NCBI GenBank assembly: GCA_963682025.1
Contig: OY821517.1
Span: 334,161,144 to 334,225,143 of the forward strand
Direction of reading: 5' to 3'
DNA: 64,000 bases
Source: Cordilura impudica
Lineage: Eukaryota; Arthropoda; Insecta; Diptera; Scathophagidae
This document shows, piece after piece, positions 1 through 11,944 of the stretch. How positions within the stretch are numbered: the first letter of the stretch is position 1; every line of letters begins with the position of its first letter. The notes beneath the pieces were generated by a model. That model was given only the letters and a program-made list of their open reading frames with translations. It searched no databases and was not told the DNA's origin. The position numbers and the translations under genes are program-made.

Positions 1-603
1 TGGTAACATTTATGGGCCAATGATTCATTAAAGGAATGTGCTTCAATTCCTAGACTTTCTGGTATTACAATTTCAAAAATTTAAGCATTATTCTTTTATT
101 CAGTTTCTGAAGAAGAGTTGTGAATCTGCAATAGTTTTTCAAAGAGCATTTAACTTGAAAGGTCTCATGGGAGTACTTGGATATGTTATAGAACACAAAA
201 AAATAAGTTGCTCGTATTTACAAAAAAGAAAAGCTACAAAAACTGCAGTTTTTTCGTTTTCGGAATAATTTTTGCAAATTTGATGCAAAGAAATCATGTA
301 GAAATAGGATATTATATGAAAATACACACATGAAACATAATGTTCTATTCTAAAGCAGTCAACATATATTTTTGTTTATATCATATATTTTGTTTATATA
401 TTTTTGTCATATCAGTTATGTGTGTTTCTAAATTTTGTACGGTGCACAACACAATCATGACTATGTTTCGTTTTAATATTTCATTATCTACACGAACAGT
501 TTTCTATCACGTATTTTTGTTTCGAACACACATAAACCACACGGATTCGAGTGTAGCTTAATTTTAGGTTCGTTTTCTTGCACGTGTACTGCTAAGAAAA
601 CAA
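1..603. other. Unassigned AT-rich sequence
   Basis: I recognise no gene or repeat here. The stretch lies upstream of a terminal coding exon at 2237 whose acceptor site is open to the left, so it is most simply part of the last intron of the upstream CRMP-family gene. The short open frames are no longer than chance allows at this base composition. Confidence 0.4.
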
Positions 604-1177
604 CACATTTTCTTCAACGTTACATCTAAAAATTAAAACATTACCCACTCGCGATCGGAAAAACGAAAACGAAACTAAACGAAACATATAAACTTTCTCT
701 GTTTTCTATTTTATTACTATCTTTTGTTTTTATTTTAATTTTATTATCTTTTTATTTTTATTTTTTTATAACTGCTAATGAATTATTTTCGATTTTTTTA
801 AATAAATTTAGTTGAAACAATTGTTTATTTTTATTTTATTTAAGCTAATTAGGCCTAACGTTTCCAATGTAAATAAAACAACCGCTTATTCCATTTTTCC
901 TGACGTTTCGTCAATTTTATGTTGACTTTATCAAAGGTCGTAGTAATATGGATTTGTCTTTACATTAAAATAAAAATATTTGTTACATATAAACAAAAAA
1001 CATTCAATTTAAAATAACATTTAATTACACACAACATTTAAAACACAACTTAAAAGTAATATCACAGGGTATCACAGGGTATCAACTGTTGTCGTTATTA
1101 TAGGGGTGCTTCGGATTTTTCCGATCGCGAGTGGATAATGTTTTAATTTTTAGATGTGAGTGTTGAAGAACATGTTC
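604..1177. repeat. MITE-like element with 60-bp inverted arms
   Basis: The left arm (604-664) and right arm (1116-1177) are near-perfect inverted copies. Both contain CACTCGCGATCGG, and ATCTAAAAATTAAAACATTA occurs in the left arm and inverted in the right. The 450-bp interior has no coding sequence and includes a short direct duplication (ATCACAGGGT twice near 1065-1085). No target duplication is evident. It is probably a non-autonomous DNA transposon. Confidence 0.6.
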
Positions 1178-1195
1178 TGTAAGGTCTTACGATTA

Positions 1196-1592
1196 TATCA
1201 ATATCTGGACTAACTACACTATTTATAACAAATATAAACAAAATATTTGAAAAAGTAAACAATTTGATAAACTTAATACTAAATTATTATTACAACAAAC
1301 ACACTGAATATTTAGAGGTGTCTCCATATTTTAGGACATATCTGGGCACAAGGATGCCCGATTTACCACATTTGAAATATCAACCTGCTCGAAATAATGA
1401 TCAATAAGATTATCATAAGTTTACCCATGTACTTGGTTTATTTCGTGAATCAGCGTGATTTTAACATACAAACAGACAGACAGACAGACAGACATCGCAA
1501 TATCGACTCGAGTTGATACAATGAGTTGTTAGAATATATATACTTTATGCGGTCTCGGATTAGTTTTTCGATGCGTTACAAATGAAATGACA
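1196..1592 (+). repeat. F2 dispersed repeat, truncated
   Basis: It shares a long stretch with the copy at 16483-17498: the block GCCATATCT/GACATATCT with CCCGATTTACC, the phrase AACCTGCTCGAA, a run of CAGACAGACAGACAGACA, and GACTCGAGTTG. The palindromic 5' end and the GGGTATA 3' end seen in better copies are missing, so this is a decayed fragment. Confidence 0.6.
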
Positions 1593-2236
1593 AAACAAAA
1601 TTTCATAATTTCACCTTTCAAAGAACATATAATTTAGAATAAATAATTTATAATAAATATATTGTATACAAAACAAAAAAATTTAAAAAATATATAAATT
1701 TAAAAAAAAAAAAAAATAATTACCATGAACATTTTTTTATAAAATTGTTAAATTTTTCTCTTTCAAAAATTCGAGTCATTTATTTTTGCATATTCTCTAA
1801 CATATCCAAGTTTCAGGTCGATCTGCATGTGACCTCTATGATACCTGCTTTATAAGAGAAGTTCACCCTCTGTGAAGCAACAAGTGGATTCAAGTGACTC
1901 CGTTTGGAAAAACTACAATACTCGAAAAGCTCTAAGCCCGACATACCAGATAGATCGTCCAAAGAATAATAATTTGATAAAATTTATGAGTCTTATATAC
2001 AAAATGGGAAATTGTTGCAATTCCAAGAAAACTTCAATTTTGCAAAAAAAATTTTCTTAAGAAATTGTTTAAATTTTAAAAATTTTCAAAAAAATTTTCT
2101 TAAGAACATTTCTTTAGAAATTTTTTTTTTTAGAAATTGTTAAGAAATTTTTTTTTTTATAGAATTTTTCCAAAGAACAATTTGGTTTTAAAATTTTTGA
2201 TAAATAATAACTTTTATTTTTATTTATTTTTTACAG
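1593..2236. other. AT-rich intronic sequence with decayed repeat
   Basis: Around 1860-1970 the text CTCTAAGCCCGACATACCAG matches, with changes, a passage at 34860-34900 in intron 6 of the downstream paralogue, so both carry a remnant of the same dispersed repeat. The remainder is A/T runs leading into a TTTTTTACAG splice acceptor at 2236. Confidence 0.4.
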
Positions 2237-2316
2237 AGGAAATGGATCGATCTGGCAATCGTTCATGCATTAAAGTAAGAAATCCCCCCGGTGGAAAGTC
2301 ATCCGGTTTCTGGTAA
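2237..2316 (+). CDS. CRMP: Last coding exon of an upstream CRMP/DHP paralogue
   Basis: After a TTTTTTACAG acceptor the frame (phase 1, completing a G|AG codon) encodes 26 residues ending IKVRNPPGGKSSGFW and a TAA stop. This is the C-terminal tail of insect CRMP/dihydropyrimidinase-related proteins. It is homologous to, but clearly diverged from, the last exon of the complete gene at 41126-41205 ([15 protein letters not shown]). It lies upstream of that gene's first exon on the same strand, so it must belong to a second gene that starts left of the window. The preceding exon is not within the 2236 bases available, so the last intron is at least that long. From memory it is closer to Drosophila CRMP (EELDRSG...PPGGKSSGFW) than the downstream copy is. 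Confidence 0.85.
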
Positions 2317-2624
2317 ATGCCCAAAACGAAGAATAACTCAGCTAGGGGAGAAAAAAATTTAAGAGAAAAAGACGTTTTTCGCACAATTCATCACATCAAT
2401 TGTCATAATAAGATAAGAAAGAATTAAATCATCTTTAAAGGCTTTGATCATCAATTTACTTAATTAAAAATCAGAAACATTCGAAATAGTACACAATAAA
2501 ATTTATAGTTATTTGAAACTATCAAACAATAACAACAAAACAAATACTATATATATATAAAATGACATTATGCTATATACCAAAATAATTAATATTTAAT
2601 GCATAAAATATGCATAAACATTAA
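2317..2624 (+). terminator. 3' UTR and polyadenylation signal of upstream paralogue
   Basis: An AATAAA hexamer at 2495-2500 lies 180 bp after the TAA stop in AT-rich sequence. This is the best polyadenylation signal before the transposon that begins at 2625. Confidence 0.5.
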
Positions 2625-3089
2625 GGTGGACCTTGAAATGAAATTTTTGCGATATTTTGGTAGATGAGGGCTCTATTCCGTGCCTTTTTGAAAAAAAATG
2701 ACAATGCCGAAAAAAAAAATTAAAAAAAAAAAATTAGGGGTTGCGCACGAGCCGAGAAAAAGGTCCACTTTGCCAAAATTAGGGGGGAAATTGCCATAGG
2801 TCATCAGGGGTCACCCGTAGGGGGGAAGAATGTATGGCCGACCCCCATTAACTTTTTACCGCCAACATTTTCCCCCAAGACACCCACCCCTATCTCCTCC
2901 CCTTAGGGGGGTCACCATACAAAAATGGCGGTTGCTCAGTATTTTCGAAAAACACCATAGGTCATCAGGGGTCACCCCTAGGGGGGCAAAATATATGACC
3001 GACCCCCATTAACTTTTCATCCCCAACATCTTTTCCGAACAAACTTACCCTCTATCTCCACTCCTTGAGGGACTCCCCATACAAAAATA
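2625..3089 (+). repeat. Left long terminal inverted repeat
   Basis: It matches 5916-6371 in reverse complement along its whole length. It contains two tandem units of about 158 bp (from about 2798 and 2956), each starting CCATAGGTCATCAGGGGTCA and each followed by a GGCCGACCCCC or GACCGACCCCC motif. These are plausible transposase binding sites. It is much more GC-rich than the surroundings. Confidence 0.88.
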
Positions 3090-3139
3090 AAAGAAGCTGT
3101 AATTGAGTAGTACTACTAAGCACTTTTAATATAATATAG

Positions 3140-5627
3140 TCAAATTAACATATTTTTGTTCGCTGATGGGTATTTCTTGCGGTAAGAATCGATAACATGT
3201 AGTAAATACTGTTTCTCTTCTTCGCCTTGACACAGTATTCTATTATAATCTTGTATCATTTTTACTCCTCTTTCGGCAGTGTCGTTCACAACGCGCAAGT
3301 TATTTACAATTCTACGACCTTCTTGATAGTCTGCGCGAGATTTCCAGGTTGCTGGATTTGCAAGAATGAAATCTTGCGATATTCCAAATCGTACAAATAA
3401 ATTTTTGGTATTATGAGAGACGAAGTTGCTCAAGTCTTTAGCCAAGAATTCCTCATTCACATCTTTGAATTTCACCTCGATTTTTTTAACGCTGGTGCTT
3501 TTGATTACGACGCGAGGAGCTGGGGGAACCGGGTCGTCTTCTTCATCTTCTTCACCTTCTTCGCCTTCTTCATCTTCTTCACCTTCTTCGTCTTCTTCAT
3601 CTTCTTCACCTTCGTCATTCTCATTTTCTAGCAATGCTTGGGCCATTTTGGCCTTCAACTCATTTGAAACCTTGTCATCGAAAAAGGCAAGGGCTATGTG
3701 CTCATCGGCGAGATACCATAGGTGACCGATAAATTTCTTTATCATTACCCGAGATAAATCCTGGTCAACGGACTTGTACTCGACGATGTCCTTCAAAAAC
3801 TTCCAATCTTGATTCGGCGCCTCAGCTGCTCGAGAAGAACCAAACCATGCCTTGACGTAAAGTCGCACCACAAAAATACAAACGTGTCGAATACCATTCA
3901 ATTCACATACAGATAAGTGAAAAGTTCTCCGAAACAAAAACATCTTGAGGCTGTAAATGGCTTTTGCCATCCATCGAGCATGGGAAACGGGTCCTGGAGG
4001 TCGGAAATGGTAATTCTCAAGTTTTTCACCCAGAAACAAAAGAATTAATTGTAGCATTTCTTTGTAGTCATCGCGAGGGTGTTTCTCCTTCAACTGATCT
4101 AAGCAAAACTCCTTTATGCCGACTTGCATTGCCACAGGAATTTTTCTGACGACTTGATCGTCTATCAAGCCAGAATGGAATGGTTTAACCTTTACAGTGT
4201 CCCATTCCTGTTTGAAACGGTCAAAGCAAGGAACGCCTGGTGCACTGGTCTTTCCCATTTTTGTCTCAAAAACTTCCCTTAGCACCAGTTCGTATACGCG
4301 GTGTCTGCAAGGTAAATATAAGATTTCTCTCTCCAACAGCCGCTCAAGAGCAACTGCGGCTCCGGAGAATGGGCCACTGTTCGTTGATGTCGTGTCGAAA
4401 GAAAGTCCTTGTATTCGATGTGTCATATGCCAAGATGCCAACAGTTGATAAACGGCATGTGCTATTCTCCGGCCTTTTCCTTTCCCATCTTCTACTTTGG
4501 GAACTCCAAGAAGTTGTTCTTTTTCTCCGTACGAGACAATTACCGGTAGACGGTCCACCTTCTTTGTACCCACAAAATCCAAAAGCATTTTGCCATCCCA
4601 ATGGACTACGAAGGATTTAGCTGCGACAAGCTGGAGATAAATGAAACGCGTTGAAGAATAAGAATTCTGAATGAGAGCAAATAAATCTATGCGATCTTAC
4701 TTCTGGATTGTCTTTCACATAACTCAGCATGTTCTCTCGATTTGAACGCCGACATCTCCGAAGCGACGTACGGTTTATTGTGTATTGTTGAGGATCCCAA
4801 ATGCTTCTGCCGCCGCTATCATAATGCCGACCGCGTCTCGGTCAGTCACTTTGCACTTGTCCAAAGCTGATAGGACTCGTTCAGTAAAACATTGTTTGTA
4901 ACCTCTTCTGTCACCAACATTTGATGGGCCAGCTTCTGCCGGGAAGTTTTCGTCCTGTCTCCCATTATCATCGCTTGAATCACTGCTTGAAAATTTAACC
5001 ACTGCAATTGAAAGAATTTCATTTGAAAATAAACATTGGACGAACACACAAAGTGCGAAATAGCTTACCGCCTTTAGCGAACTGATCTCTACTAGATTCC
5101 GTTGCACGTTTGCGTCGCAACTCTTCTTGTTCTTCGCGCTCAGCTTTTCTTTTCCTCGTTCGAGTATCAGTAGCGTCCACACCTCCCATAGTTCCTGGCC
5201 GGCCATCTTCTCTTTGCTTTAGCAGAAACTCAATGTCTTCGGTATTTGTCATTTTCTCAAGGGCGTTGGCGTGTGCGATGTCGAAAAGATTATCCAAGCT
5301 ATCAGAAAACTTATTCTCTTTTTCTCTAGTGGACTCAGTCTTTCTGTGAGATGACTTTCTTAAAGCATCCCACTCATCGTGCAGCGCAGCTATTTTTCTT
5401 GTAACATCACCTCTGGCTTTCGTCGGAATAGCTGCTTGGCGCCAAAAAATCATCACTGCGTCCGCGACTATAACCGCACTATTTTTCTTCGACATGTTTC
5501 GTTTGCGAATGTTGAAGAAATGCATTCTTAGCACTTGCTTCTTCGACGGTAATTTGTTCCCCGTAATATTCATGCTTGGATAACCAATCAAAAAAATATC
5601 GTCGCGCGATCTAAGTTGTTTTGTCAT
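3140..5627 (-). pseudogene. Transposase gene of the long-TIR element, 3 exons, one frameshift
   Basis: Exon 1 (5627-5069) has a basic N-terminus and a conserved-looking LFDIAHANALEKM segment. A GTAAGC donor and TTGCAG acceptor remove 67 bp, exon 2 runs 5001-4702, and a GTAAGA donor and CTCCAG acceptor lead to exon 3 (4630-3140). Exon 3 encodes HWDGK, then FDTTSTNSG with a likely catalytic Asp, LPCRHRVYEL, an ARW motif, a long Glu/Asp tract (about 3530-3630), and NDTAERGVKM near the C-terminus with a possible catalytic Glu. The layout recalls hAT-type RNase-H transposases. I remember similar unnamed proteins in other invertebrates. The reading frame slips by one base near 4795-4800 (a GGG that fits better as GGGG); otherwise it is open. 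The start at 5627 is the first ATG of the open frame. Confidence 0.75.
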
Positions 5628-5915
5628 CTTAACTTTTAAAAAACGGGAGAAAAATCAATTTACTTTTCGCGGTCGTCGGCACTTGTTGAATGACAACAAT
5701 CGATGAATGAACTGCTATTTATAACTACTACGTATTTTGCAATATTTTACTGCCAGGTACTGATGAATGGGGGCATCTGCTAGGTGTGCGTTTCAAATTT
5801 TTCAAGACTTTCCAAACAATGACCACTCTTGAATATTGGTGGAATTTCTGTAAAAAAATAAAAAAAAATCAAAAAAATCTCGATATTGTGCAACTGTAAA
5901 TACATAGATTTTCAG

Positions 5916-6371
5916 TATTTTTGTATGGGGAGTCCCTCAAGGAGTGGAGATAGAGGGTAAGTTTGTTCGGAAAAGATGTTGGGGATGAAAAGTTAATGGG
6001 GGTCGGTCATATATTTTGCCCCCCTAGGGGTGACCCCTGATGACCTATGGTGTTTTTCGAAAATACTGAGCAACCTCCATTTTTGTATGGTGACCCACCT
6101 AAGGGGAGGAGATAGGGGGTGGGTGTCTTGGGGGAAAATGTTGGCGGTAAAAAGTTAATGGGGGTCGGCCATACATTCTTCCCCCCTACGGGTGACCCCT
6201 GATGACCTATGGCAATTTCCCCCCTAATTTTGGCAAAGTGGACCTTTTTCTCGGCTCGTGCGCAACCCCTAATTTTTTTTTTTTTAATTTTTTTTTTCCG
6301 CATTGTCATTTTTTTTCAAAAAGGCACGCAATAGAGCCCTCATCTACCAAAATATCGACACAAGGTCCACC
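5916..6371 (-). repeat. Right long terminal inverted repeat
   Basis: Inverted partner of 2625-3089, with only scattered substitutions (for example ATTGCGTGCC against ATTCCGTGCC when oriented alike). It carries the same two subterminal repeats. The inner limit is set where the match ends at a TATTTTTGTATGG junction. Confidence 0.88.
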
Positions 6372-8324
6372 CTAATAATCATAATATGTATTTATGTATA
6401 ATTTCGTTAGCATTTCTTATATATATTTTTTTAAATATTTATAATTTATTTAATGCAAATATTTAGCTTAAATTTATTTTTAAATGCCTAAAAACACTAA
6501 ATGTTGTTTTTTTTTTTTGTTTTGTTTTCTTTATACAATTTTTATTAAATAAAATGTTATGTTTAAATTTCACATTTTCTCAAGTGCATTAACCAATTTA
6601 AACAATTGCTACAAATTTGGAATGCAATGACGGTGTTTTTGAACGAATTTAAATTTGCTCGAAAATATTTAAAATTTTAGAAAATTATTGCATTACTTAC
6701 ATTAATATTAAATCCATCAAAGAAATTATTTATTTAAACTTTATATAAAATCAAAAAACATATTTATATTTAAAGCTGATTCTACTAAAATTTTTTACAT
6801 TGATACTCGAACATGTTTTTCATGAAATATGAAATATTAAATAAAGAGATCGATTAGAAAATATCGTAATAAATGCATTTTACATTGTTGTTTTTCTTTT
6901 TGAAGTAATAAGAAAGGTCTCTCCCACTCGTGTTCCATAACATATCTAAATTTTATCGCGATCTATGGGTGATCCCCAGCACACCTTCCTCAATTATAGA
7001 TTTAAAAAATTTAACTTAAAAGTATTTTGATTTTTGCAAATAACGAATTCAATATGTCTGAGAATTCCACAGATAATGTGAAACCAAAATAAAGTCATTC
7101 AAAATAAAAACTTGCGGTTAAATGAAAACATTATTTTAAACACTTTAGACGTTATATTAGATATTGTGGTTTGAATGTACGTAACTTATATGAAATTACA
7201 TCAACAGATGTGTTATGATCTGATTAGCACTTTTCCAATGCTACCAGATGTGCGAGAATACTCTTACACACTACACTCTTCTGTGTTTAGGGGGTATAAC
7301 ATGTATAATAGACTTCCCAACAAGTTTGATGCAAATACCTCTGTATTTGCGACCAGTAGTTTGATAACAAGTAAAAAATAAAAAGTTGGAATATAAAAAA
7401 AAAATTGTGAAAAATATATCACCTCTTAACCTAATTGCCCATTGACAATTTCCAACTACAATTATTGTTTGTAAAAATTCGTCTGGTAACGGCAGTCGGC
7501 TAATAAAATGTCTCTTCTTCGCCGTCCGTTGCACGTTTTTCATTGTTCACACCATTTAATGTGTTTGTGTGTTAGACAAATACGAGTAAGTATATTTTAC
7601 TTTTTAGAATTTGATGTTTTTTTTTTTTTGGTTTTTCAGTATTTTTGTATTTTATTTCTGGCTTTTCCGTTTTTATTTTCGTTCAGTTCGGTGGTTCAGC
7701 GGTGTGTTTTATAACAAGAAAGAAAATTTAATAAATTTTTTCTGTGTTTTTAAAAGTAAATGGAATATATTCATAATTGAAAAGTGTTTCTTGTTTAAAA
7801 AAGCGGGTAACAATAATAATTTTTTATTCACATAAAGTTTTTTTTTTAAATTTTTTAAAGTTTTCTAAACTTACAACATAAAAATTGTTGCCTCTTGTCG
7901 ATTCTCTTCAAAAACAGATTTTATGTGGGTCATTTTTTTAACATGTGTGTCCATGAAAAATATTTTTTGACATACTAAAAATTACATTTGTATGTTCTAT
8001 AGATGTTCAAACTATTGCGAAAATTGTGATTTGTACACTCAGAGAAAAACAGTGATGACAAAAGCAAATATTGTAGTTGACACCATTTCAAATTGAAATT
8101 TAAAATAATCTAGCCCATAAAAACAAAGTTTGTGTTAAAACTCTTTCTTACCTTATGCATATGAGTTTTGAATCTCTCCGTGACTGTGCGTGACTATGCG
8201 TGACTACCGCAAAATTAATCTATAGTCCTAACCAGGCTATGGGCCCAGTTTCAGATGAATTGGATAAGGGGGAATGGGGTTGCCCTACGACATACAAAAA
8301 GACAGAGAGTATGAGTTAAAAGAA
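6372..8324. other. AT-rich intergenic region
   Basis: No coding sequence is recognised. A small remnant of F1 lies near 7255-7372 (GTATTTGCGACCAGTAGTTTG). A dispersed-repeat fragment with GGCCCAGTTTCAGATGAATT lies at 8240-8310. The non-coding first exon of the downstream gene may lie somewhere between here and 16092, but I could not identify it. Confidence 0.4.
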
Positions 8325-8483
8325 AGAGTTTAAAAAGGTTCTGTTTTGAATATGGTACTTATTTAAAAATGGTACTTTTTTAAAAAGTGTACATTTTTAA
8401 ATTTTTTTAAAAAAGTAACTTTTTTTAGAAAAAGACTTTTTAAAATAAACTAATTTTTTCAGAAAAGGTACTATTTCAAAAAA

Positions 8484-9262
8484 AACAAGTAAGAAAATTA
8501 TAGTCGGTCTAGACCGACTATACGATACCCTATACCATGCGTTTAGAAACCCTATCTCTTAGGCCCAACTAACTGGACATTGAAAATAAGGAAAAACCAA
8601 ATTTGAGTGGAATTTTTATTAATTTTTTGGCTGCAGATATGAAAAAGTTCATATCGGATGCTATATCTATAAAGGAACTAGGTCCAAAAATGGACCGATC
8701 CTGATCATGTTTGGTAAAGTCTCTTGTATTTTGCAAAAATATATACAAACAAAATTTGAGAAGAATCAGTGCAATATTTTTGTTTTTTAATAGATTTAAG
8801 TGAAGATCGGGAAGCAGCTCTATATGGGGTCAAAGGGATCATTTTTGGACTACTCATTAGTGGATGTAATGAACGCATGCACACCCAATTTGAGTAAGAT
8901 CTATATGACAATTTGGATCTTATGGCAATTTATGTCGATTTCATATGGGTAATTTGTATGGGGGCTATGTCTGAACATGGACCGATTCTCACCAATTTCA
9001 ATAGCGTTCATCCTATGGCCGATAAAAGCTTATATACCAAATTTCATCAAAATATATTCATATTTGCGACCTGCAGTTTGATTACAAGCTTTACATGGAC
9101 ACACAGACGGACGGACGGACGGACGGACGGACGGACGGACATTGTTAAATCAACTCAGAAAGTGATTCTGATTCTGATGGGTCTAGGTCAAATATTTTTG
9201 GTTGTTACAAACAGCAGCACAAAGTCATTATACCCAAACCACATAGTGGTATAGGGTATAAA
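8484..9262 (+). mobile_element. F1 repeat copy inside the minisatellite
   Basis: It starts AACAAGTAAG, followed by a 24-bp perfect palindrome (8499-8522) centred on TAGTCGGTCTAGACCGACTA, then ACGATACCCTATACC. A tract of nine or so CGGA units lies at 9105-9138. It ends ACCACATAGTGGTATAGGGTATAA. The (GTCY)n microsatellite and AT-rich body resemble the dipteran mini-me/DINE-1 type of non-autonomous element. Minisatellite units lie on both sides, so it inserted into the array. Confidence 0.75.
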
Positions 9263-11098
9263 TATTACTTTTGAAAGAAAATTTACACATTAAAGAAAAG
9301 GTTTTTTTAAGAAAATGTACTTTTTCAGGAAAAACTACTTTTTTAAGAAAATTTACTTTTTTTTCAAGAAAACGTATCTTTTTACGAAAAGATACTTTTT
9401 TAAGAAAAGGTATGCTTTTAAAAAAGGTTCTTTTGTAGGAAAAGGTACTTGTTTTTAAAGTTCCCTTTGTAATGAAAAAATATATATATATAGGAAAGGA
9501 TAAAAGAAAAAGCGTACTTTTTAAAAAGGCTAGTCTTTTAAGAAAATTTATTTTCATAGAAAAGGTACTTTTTTTTAAAGAAATGTACTTTTTAAAAAAA
9601 GCAAAAGAATTTTTAAAGAAAAGTTACTTTTATAAGAAAAAATACTTTTTAAACAACGTTTTATGGAAAACTTACTTTTTCAAAAAATTTACATTTTAAG
9701 AAAAAAAATAAGAAAATGTACTTATTTAGAAAAGGTGTTTTTTACAAAAGGTGCTTTTTTAAGAAAAAGTACCTATTTTGAAAAATAACTTTTTTAAAAA
9801 ATTCCTTTGTTAAAGAAAATATAGTTTTTTAACAACAGGTACTTTTTCGCAAAAGGTACTTTTTTTTACCAAAAGGTACTTTTTTAAGAAAATATACTTT
9901 TTTTTAAGAAAATATACTTTTTTTAAGAAAGGGTACTTTTTGAAGAAAAAGTACTTTTTTTAAGAAAATTTTATTTTGTTAAGAAAAGGTACTTTTTTAG
10001 AAAACGTATTTTTTTATAAGAAAATGGACTTTTTTAAGAAAAGATATTTTTTTAAGAAAAGGTGTTTTTGTTAAGAGAAGGTAGTTTTTAAAGAAAAGGA
10101 ACTTAAAAAATGGTACTTTAAAAAACATGGACTCTTTAACAAGGGACTTTTTGAAAAATGAAAAAAGGAACTTTTTTTAAGAAAAGATGGGACTTTTAAA
10201 AAATATGGACTCTTACAAGGGACTTTTTGAAAAATTAATAAAGGAACTTTTTTTTAAGAAAATATGCATTTTTAAGGAAAGGTAATTTTTTAAGAAAATT
10301 TATTTTTTAAGTTTTTTTAAAAAAGGTACTTTTTTATGAAAACATATTTTTTAAAAACGGGGATATTTTTTTTATTAAGGTTAAGAAAATTTATTTTTGT
10401 AGGAAAATGTTGCTTTTTAAAAAAGGTACTTTTTAAGAATATATGTATAGTTTTTTAGCAAAGAATTTTTCAAGAAAATTTTCCATTTTAGATATGGTAC
10501 TTTTTTAAGAAAAGGTATTTTTTAAGACTTTAAAAAAAGTGACTTCTTAAAGAAAGGTACTTTGTAAAAAAGATAATTTTTCAAGAAAACATACTTTTTT
10601 AAGAATAGGTGCTCCTTTAAGTACAAATTATTTTTTAAGAAAATGTACTTTTTAAGAAAAAATAATTTTTAAAAAGGGTACTCTTCAAAAAGGGGCACTT
10701 TTATATAAAAGGTGGTTGCTGAAGAAACAGTAGTTTTTTAAAAACAAGTCTTTTCAGAAAATGTACGTTTTCATGAAAAGGTAAAGTACTTTTTTAAGAA
10801 AGAATGCGTTTTTTTTTCGTTTATTGATTACTAATGAAATATAATGCACTATAATAAACAATAGTTAAAAAAAATATATTTTTTGGTATATAGTATACAA
10901 TGACCCTTTATAGAGAACTCTAGTAATATAAATATGGTAATAAATGATTTTTACAAATAAATATTGATATTTCTTATTACATATGAAGCATATATCAATT
11001 AATTAAATTTTTATATTGCAATGAAAAGTTTAAAAAACATTACTTTTGTAAGAAGGGTTAAAATATGTCAAGAGTTAAAAACGGAAAATTTATTTTTT

Positions 11099-11944
11099 TT
11101 ATTCTGATAACCACCAAAACTTTTTGGTTTTTGATTCTTTTAGGGAATTTAAATTTCTTCTTGATATATTTGTATCATATTTAATATTCAAATTTGTTAA
11201 GTTGCAGTCCACTGCTTTTATATTTGCCCGTCTATAATTATGGTAAAATATAGGTATGCCATGTTTATTTTGTATTAAATGTTTTTTGTCAAGGAAAATA
11301 AAGGCTTCAGGAGGAACAAAACCCTTCTGTAAACTGCTAATAATAAATATATCATTCATGTCTGTAATAAGGAGCCATTATACGATTATTATTAATACAT
11401 TGTATACGTCTTATTCTATTATTTCTAATAAGGGTAAATATAAAATTATCAATTCTTATAATATTAGTCTGGTTGTACAATTTTTTATTAGATACATATT
11501 TAATATAATTGCTTTCTGGAGATCTATAAAGCGATGTATATGTTCTTAAACATTTCCTTTCAAAAAGTCTAATTGTTTCCATGATTGATGTAGCTATGTT
11601 AAACCATATTCGACAACCATATGTTATTATGGGTCTTATTAAAGGCTGATACATTAATATTTTAATTTTAGAATAACATATTTAGAATAAAATAGTGATC
11701 TATATATAAAGAAGGCATTTCTTGCTTTTTTAATTATTTCCTTAACGTGTTGATTAATATACAAAAACTTGTCTAAATAGACACCTAAGTATTTAACTAT
11801 TTCTCTATTAGAAATGTTACAACTGAACGTGTTTGACTTGATTCGAAATTCTTTCCAGTTTTTTCTAATATTATGGTTGCATTTATTAACTGGTGGTCTG
11901 AAGAGTATTGTTTCACATTTTTGAGCGTTAATTCTCATATTCAA
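11099..11944 (-). pseudogene. Non-LTR retrotransposon reverse transcriptase C-terminus
   Basis: Three abutting minus-strand open frames give, in order, a post-palm region with KYLGVYLD (about 11800), then QPLIRPIITYGCRIWF, then a conserved C-terminal region ending TKKFWWLSE. This is the usual order at the end of Jockey/LOA-type LINE ORF2, but split by frame changes at about 11654 and 11355. The catalytic YADD box is absent, so the fragment is 5'-truncated. Minisatellite resumes on both sides. It is diverged from the LINE at 43460-47742. Confidence 0.75.

Larger units (their letters stand above)
2625..6371 (-). mobile_element. DNA transposon with ~460-bp terminal inverted repeats
   Basis: Two nearly identical inverted repeats (2625-3089 and 5916-6371) bound a unit of 3747 bp that carries one minus-strand transposase gene. 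The termini read GGTGGACCTTG inward. The flanks are TTAA on the left (2621-2624) and CTAA on the right (6372-6375), so the target duplication may be an imperfect TTAA, or a TA if each end is taken one base longer. The long repeats with subterminal duplications and the RNase-H-like transposase set it apart from the hAT, mariner and Transib elements elsewhere in the window. I cannot place it in a named superfamily with confidence. The high identity of the two repeats argues for recent insertion. Confidence 0.88.

Noticed and set aside
2830..3012. Open frame inside the left long TIR
   Set aside because: It is produced by the GC-rich repeat itself and reappears in the opposite TIR; no protein family is visible.
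3413..3725. Phe-rich and Ser-rich frames opposite the transposase
   Set aside because: They are antisense shadows of the Glu/Asp-coding tract GAA/GAC repeats.
7500..7860. Possible promoter and non-coding first exon (TTCAGTTCGGTGGTTCAGCG at about 7682)
   Set aside because: An initiator-like match exists, but there is no DPE at +28 and no supporting donor I can trust; evidence too thin.
9100..9140. (CGGA)n tract as a CRISPR-like or regulatory array
   Set aside because: Simple microsatellite inside F1; no spacers.
9228..9699. Lys/Phe-rich open frames
   Set aside because: They are translations of the 18-bp minisatellite; the six-residue period shows this.
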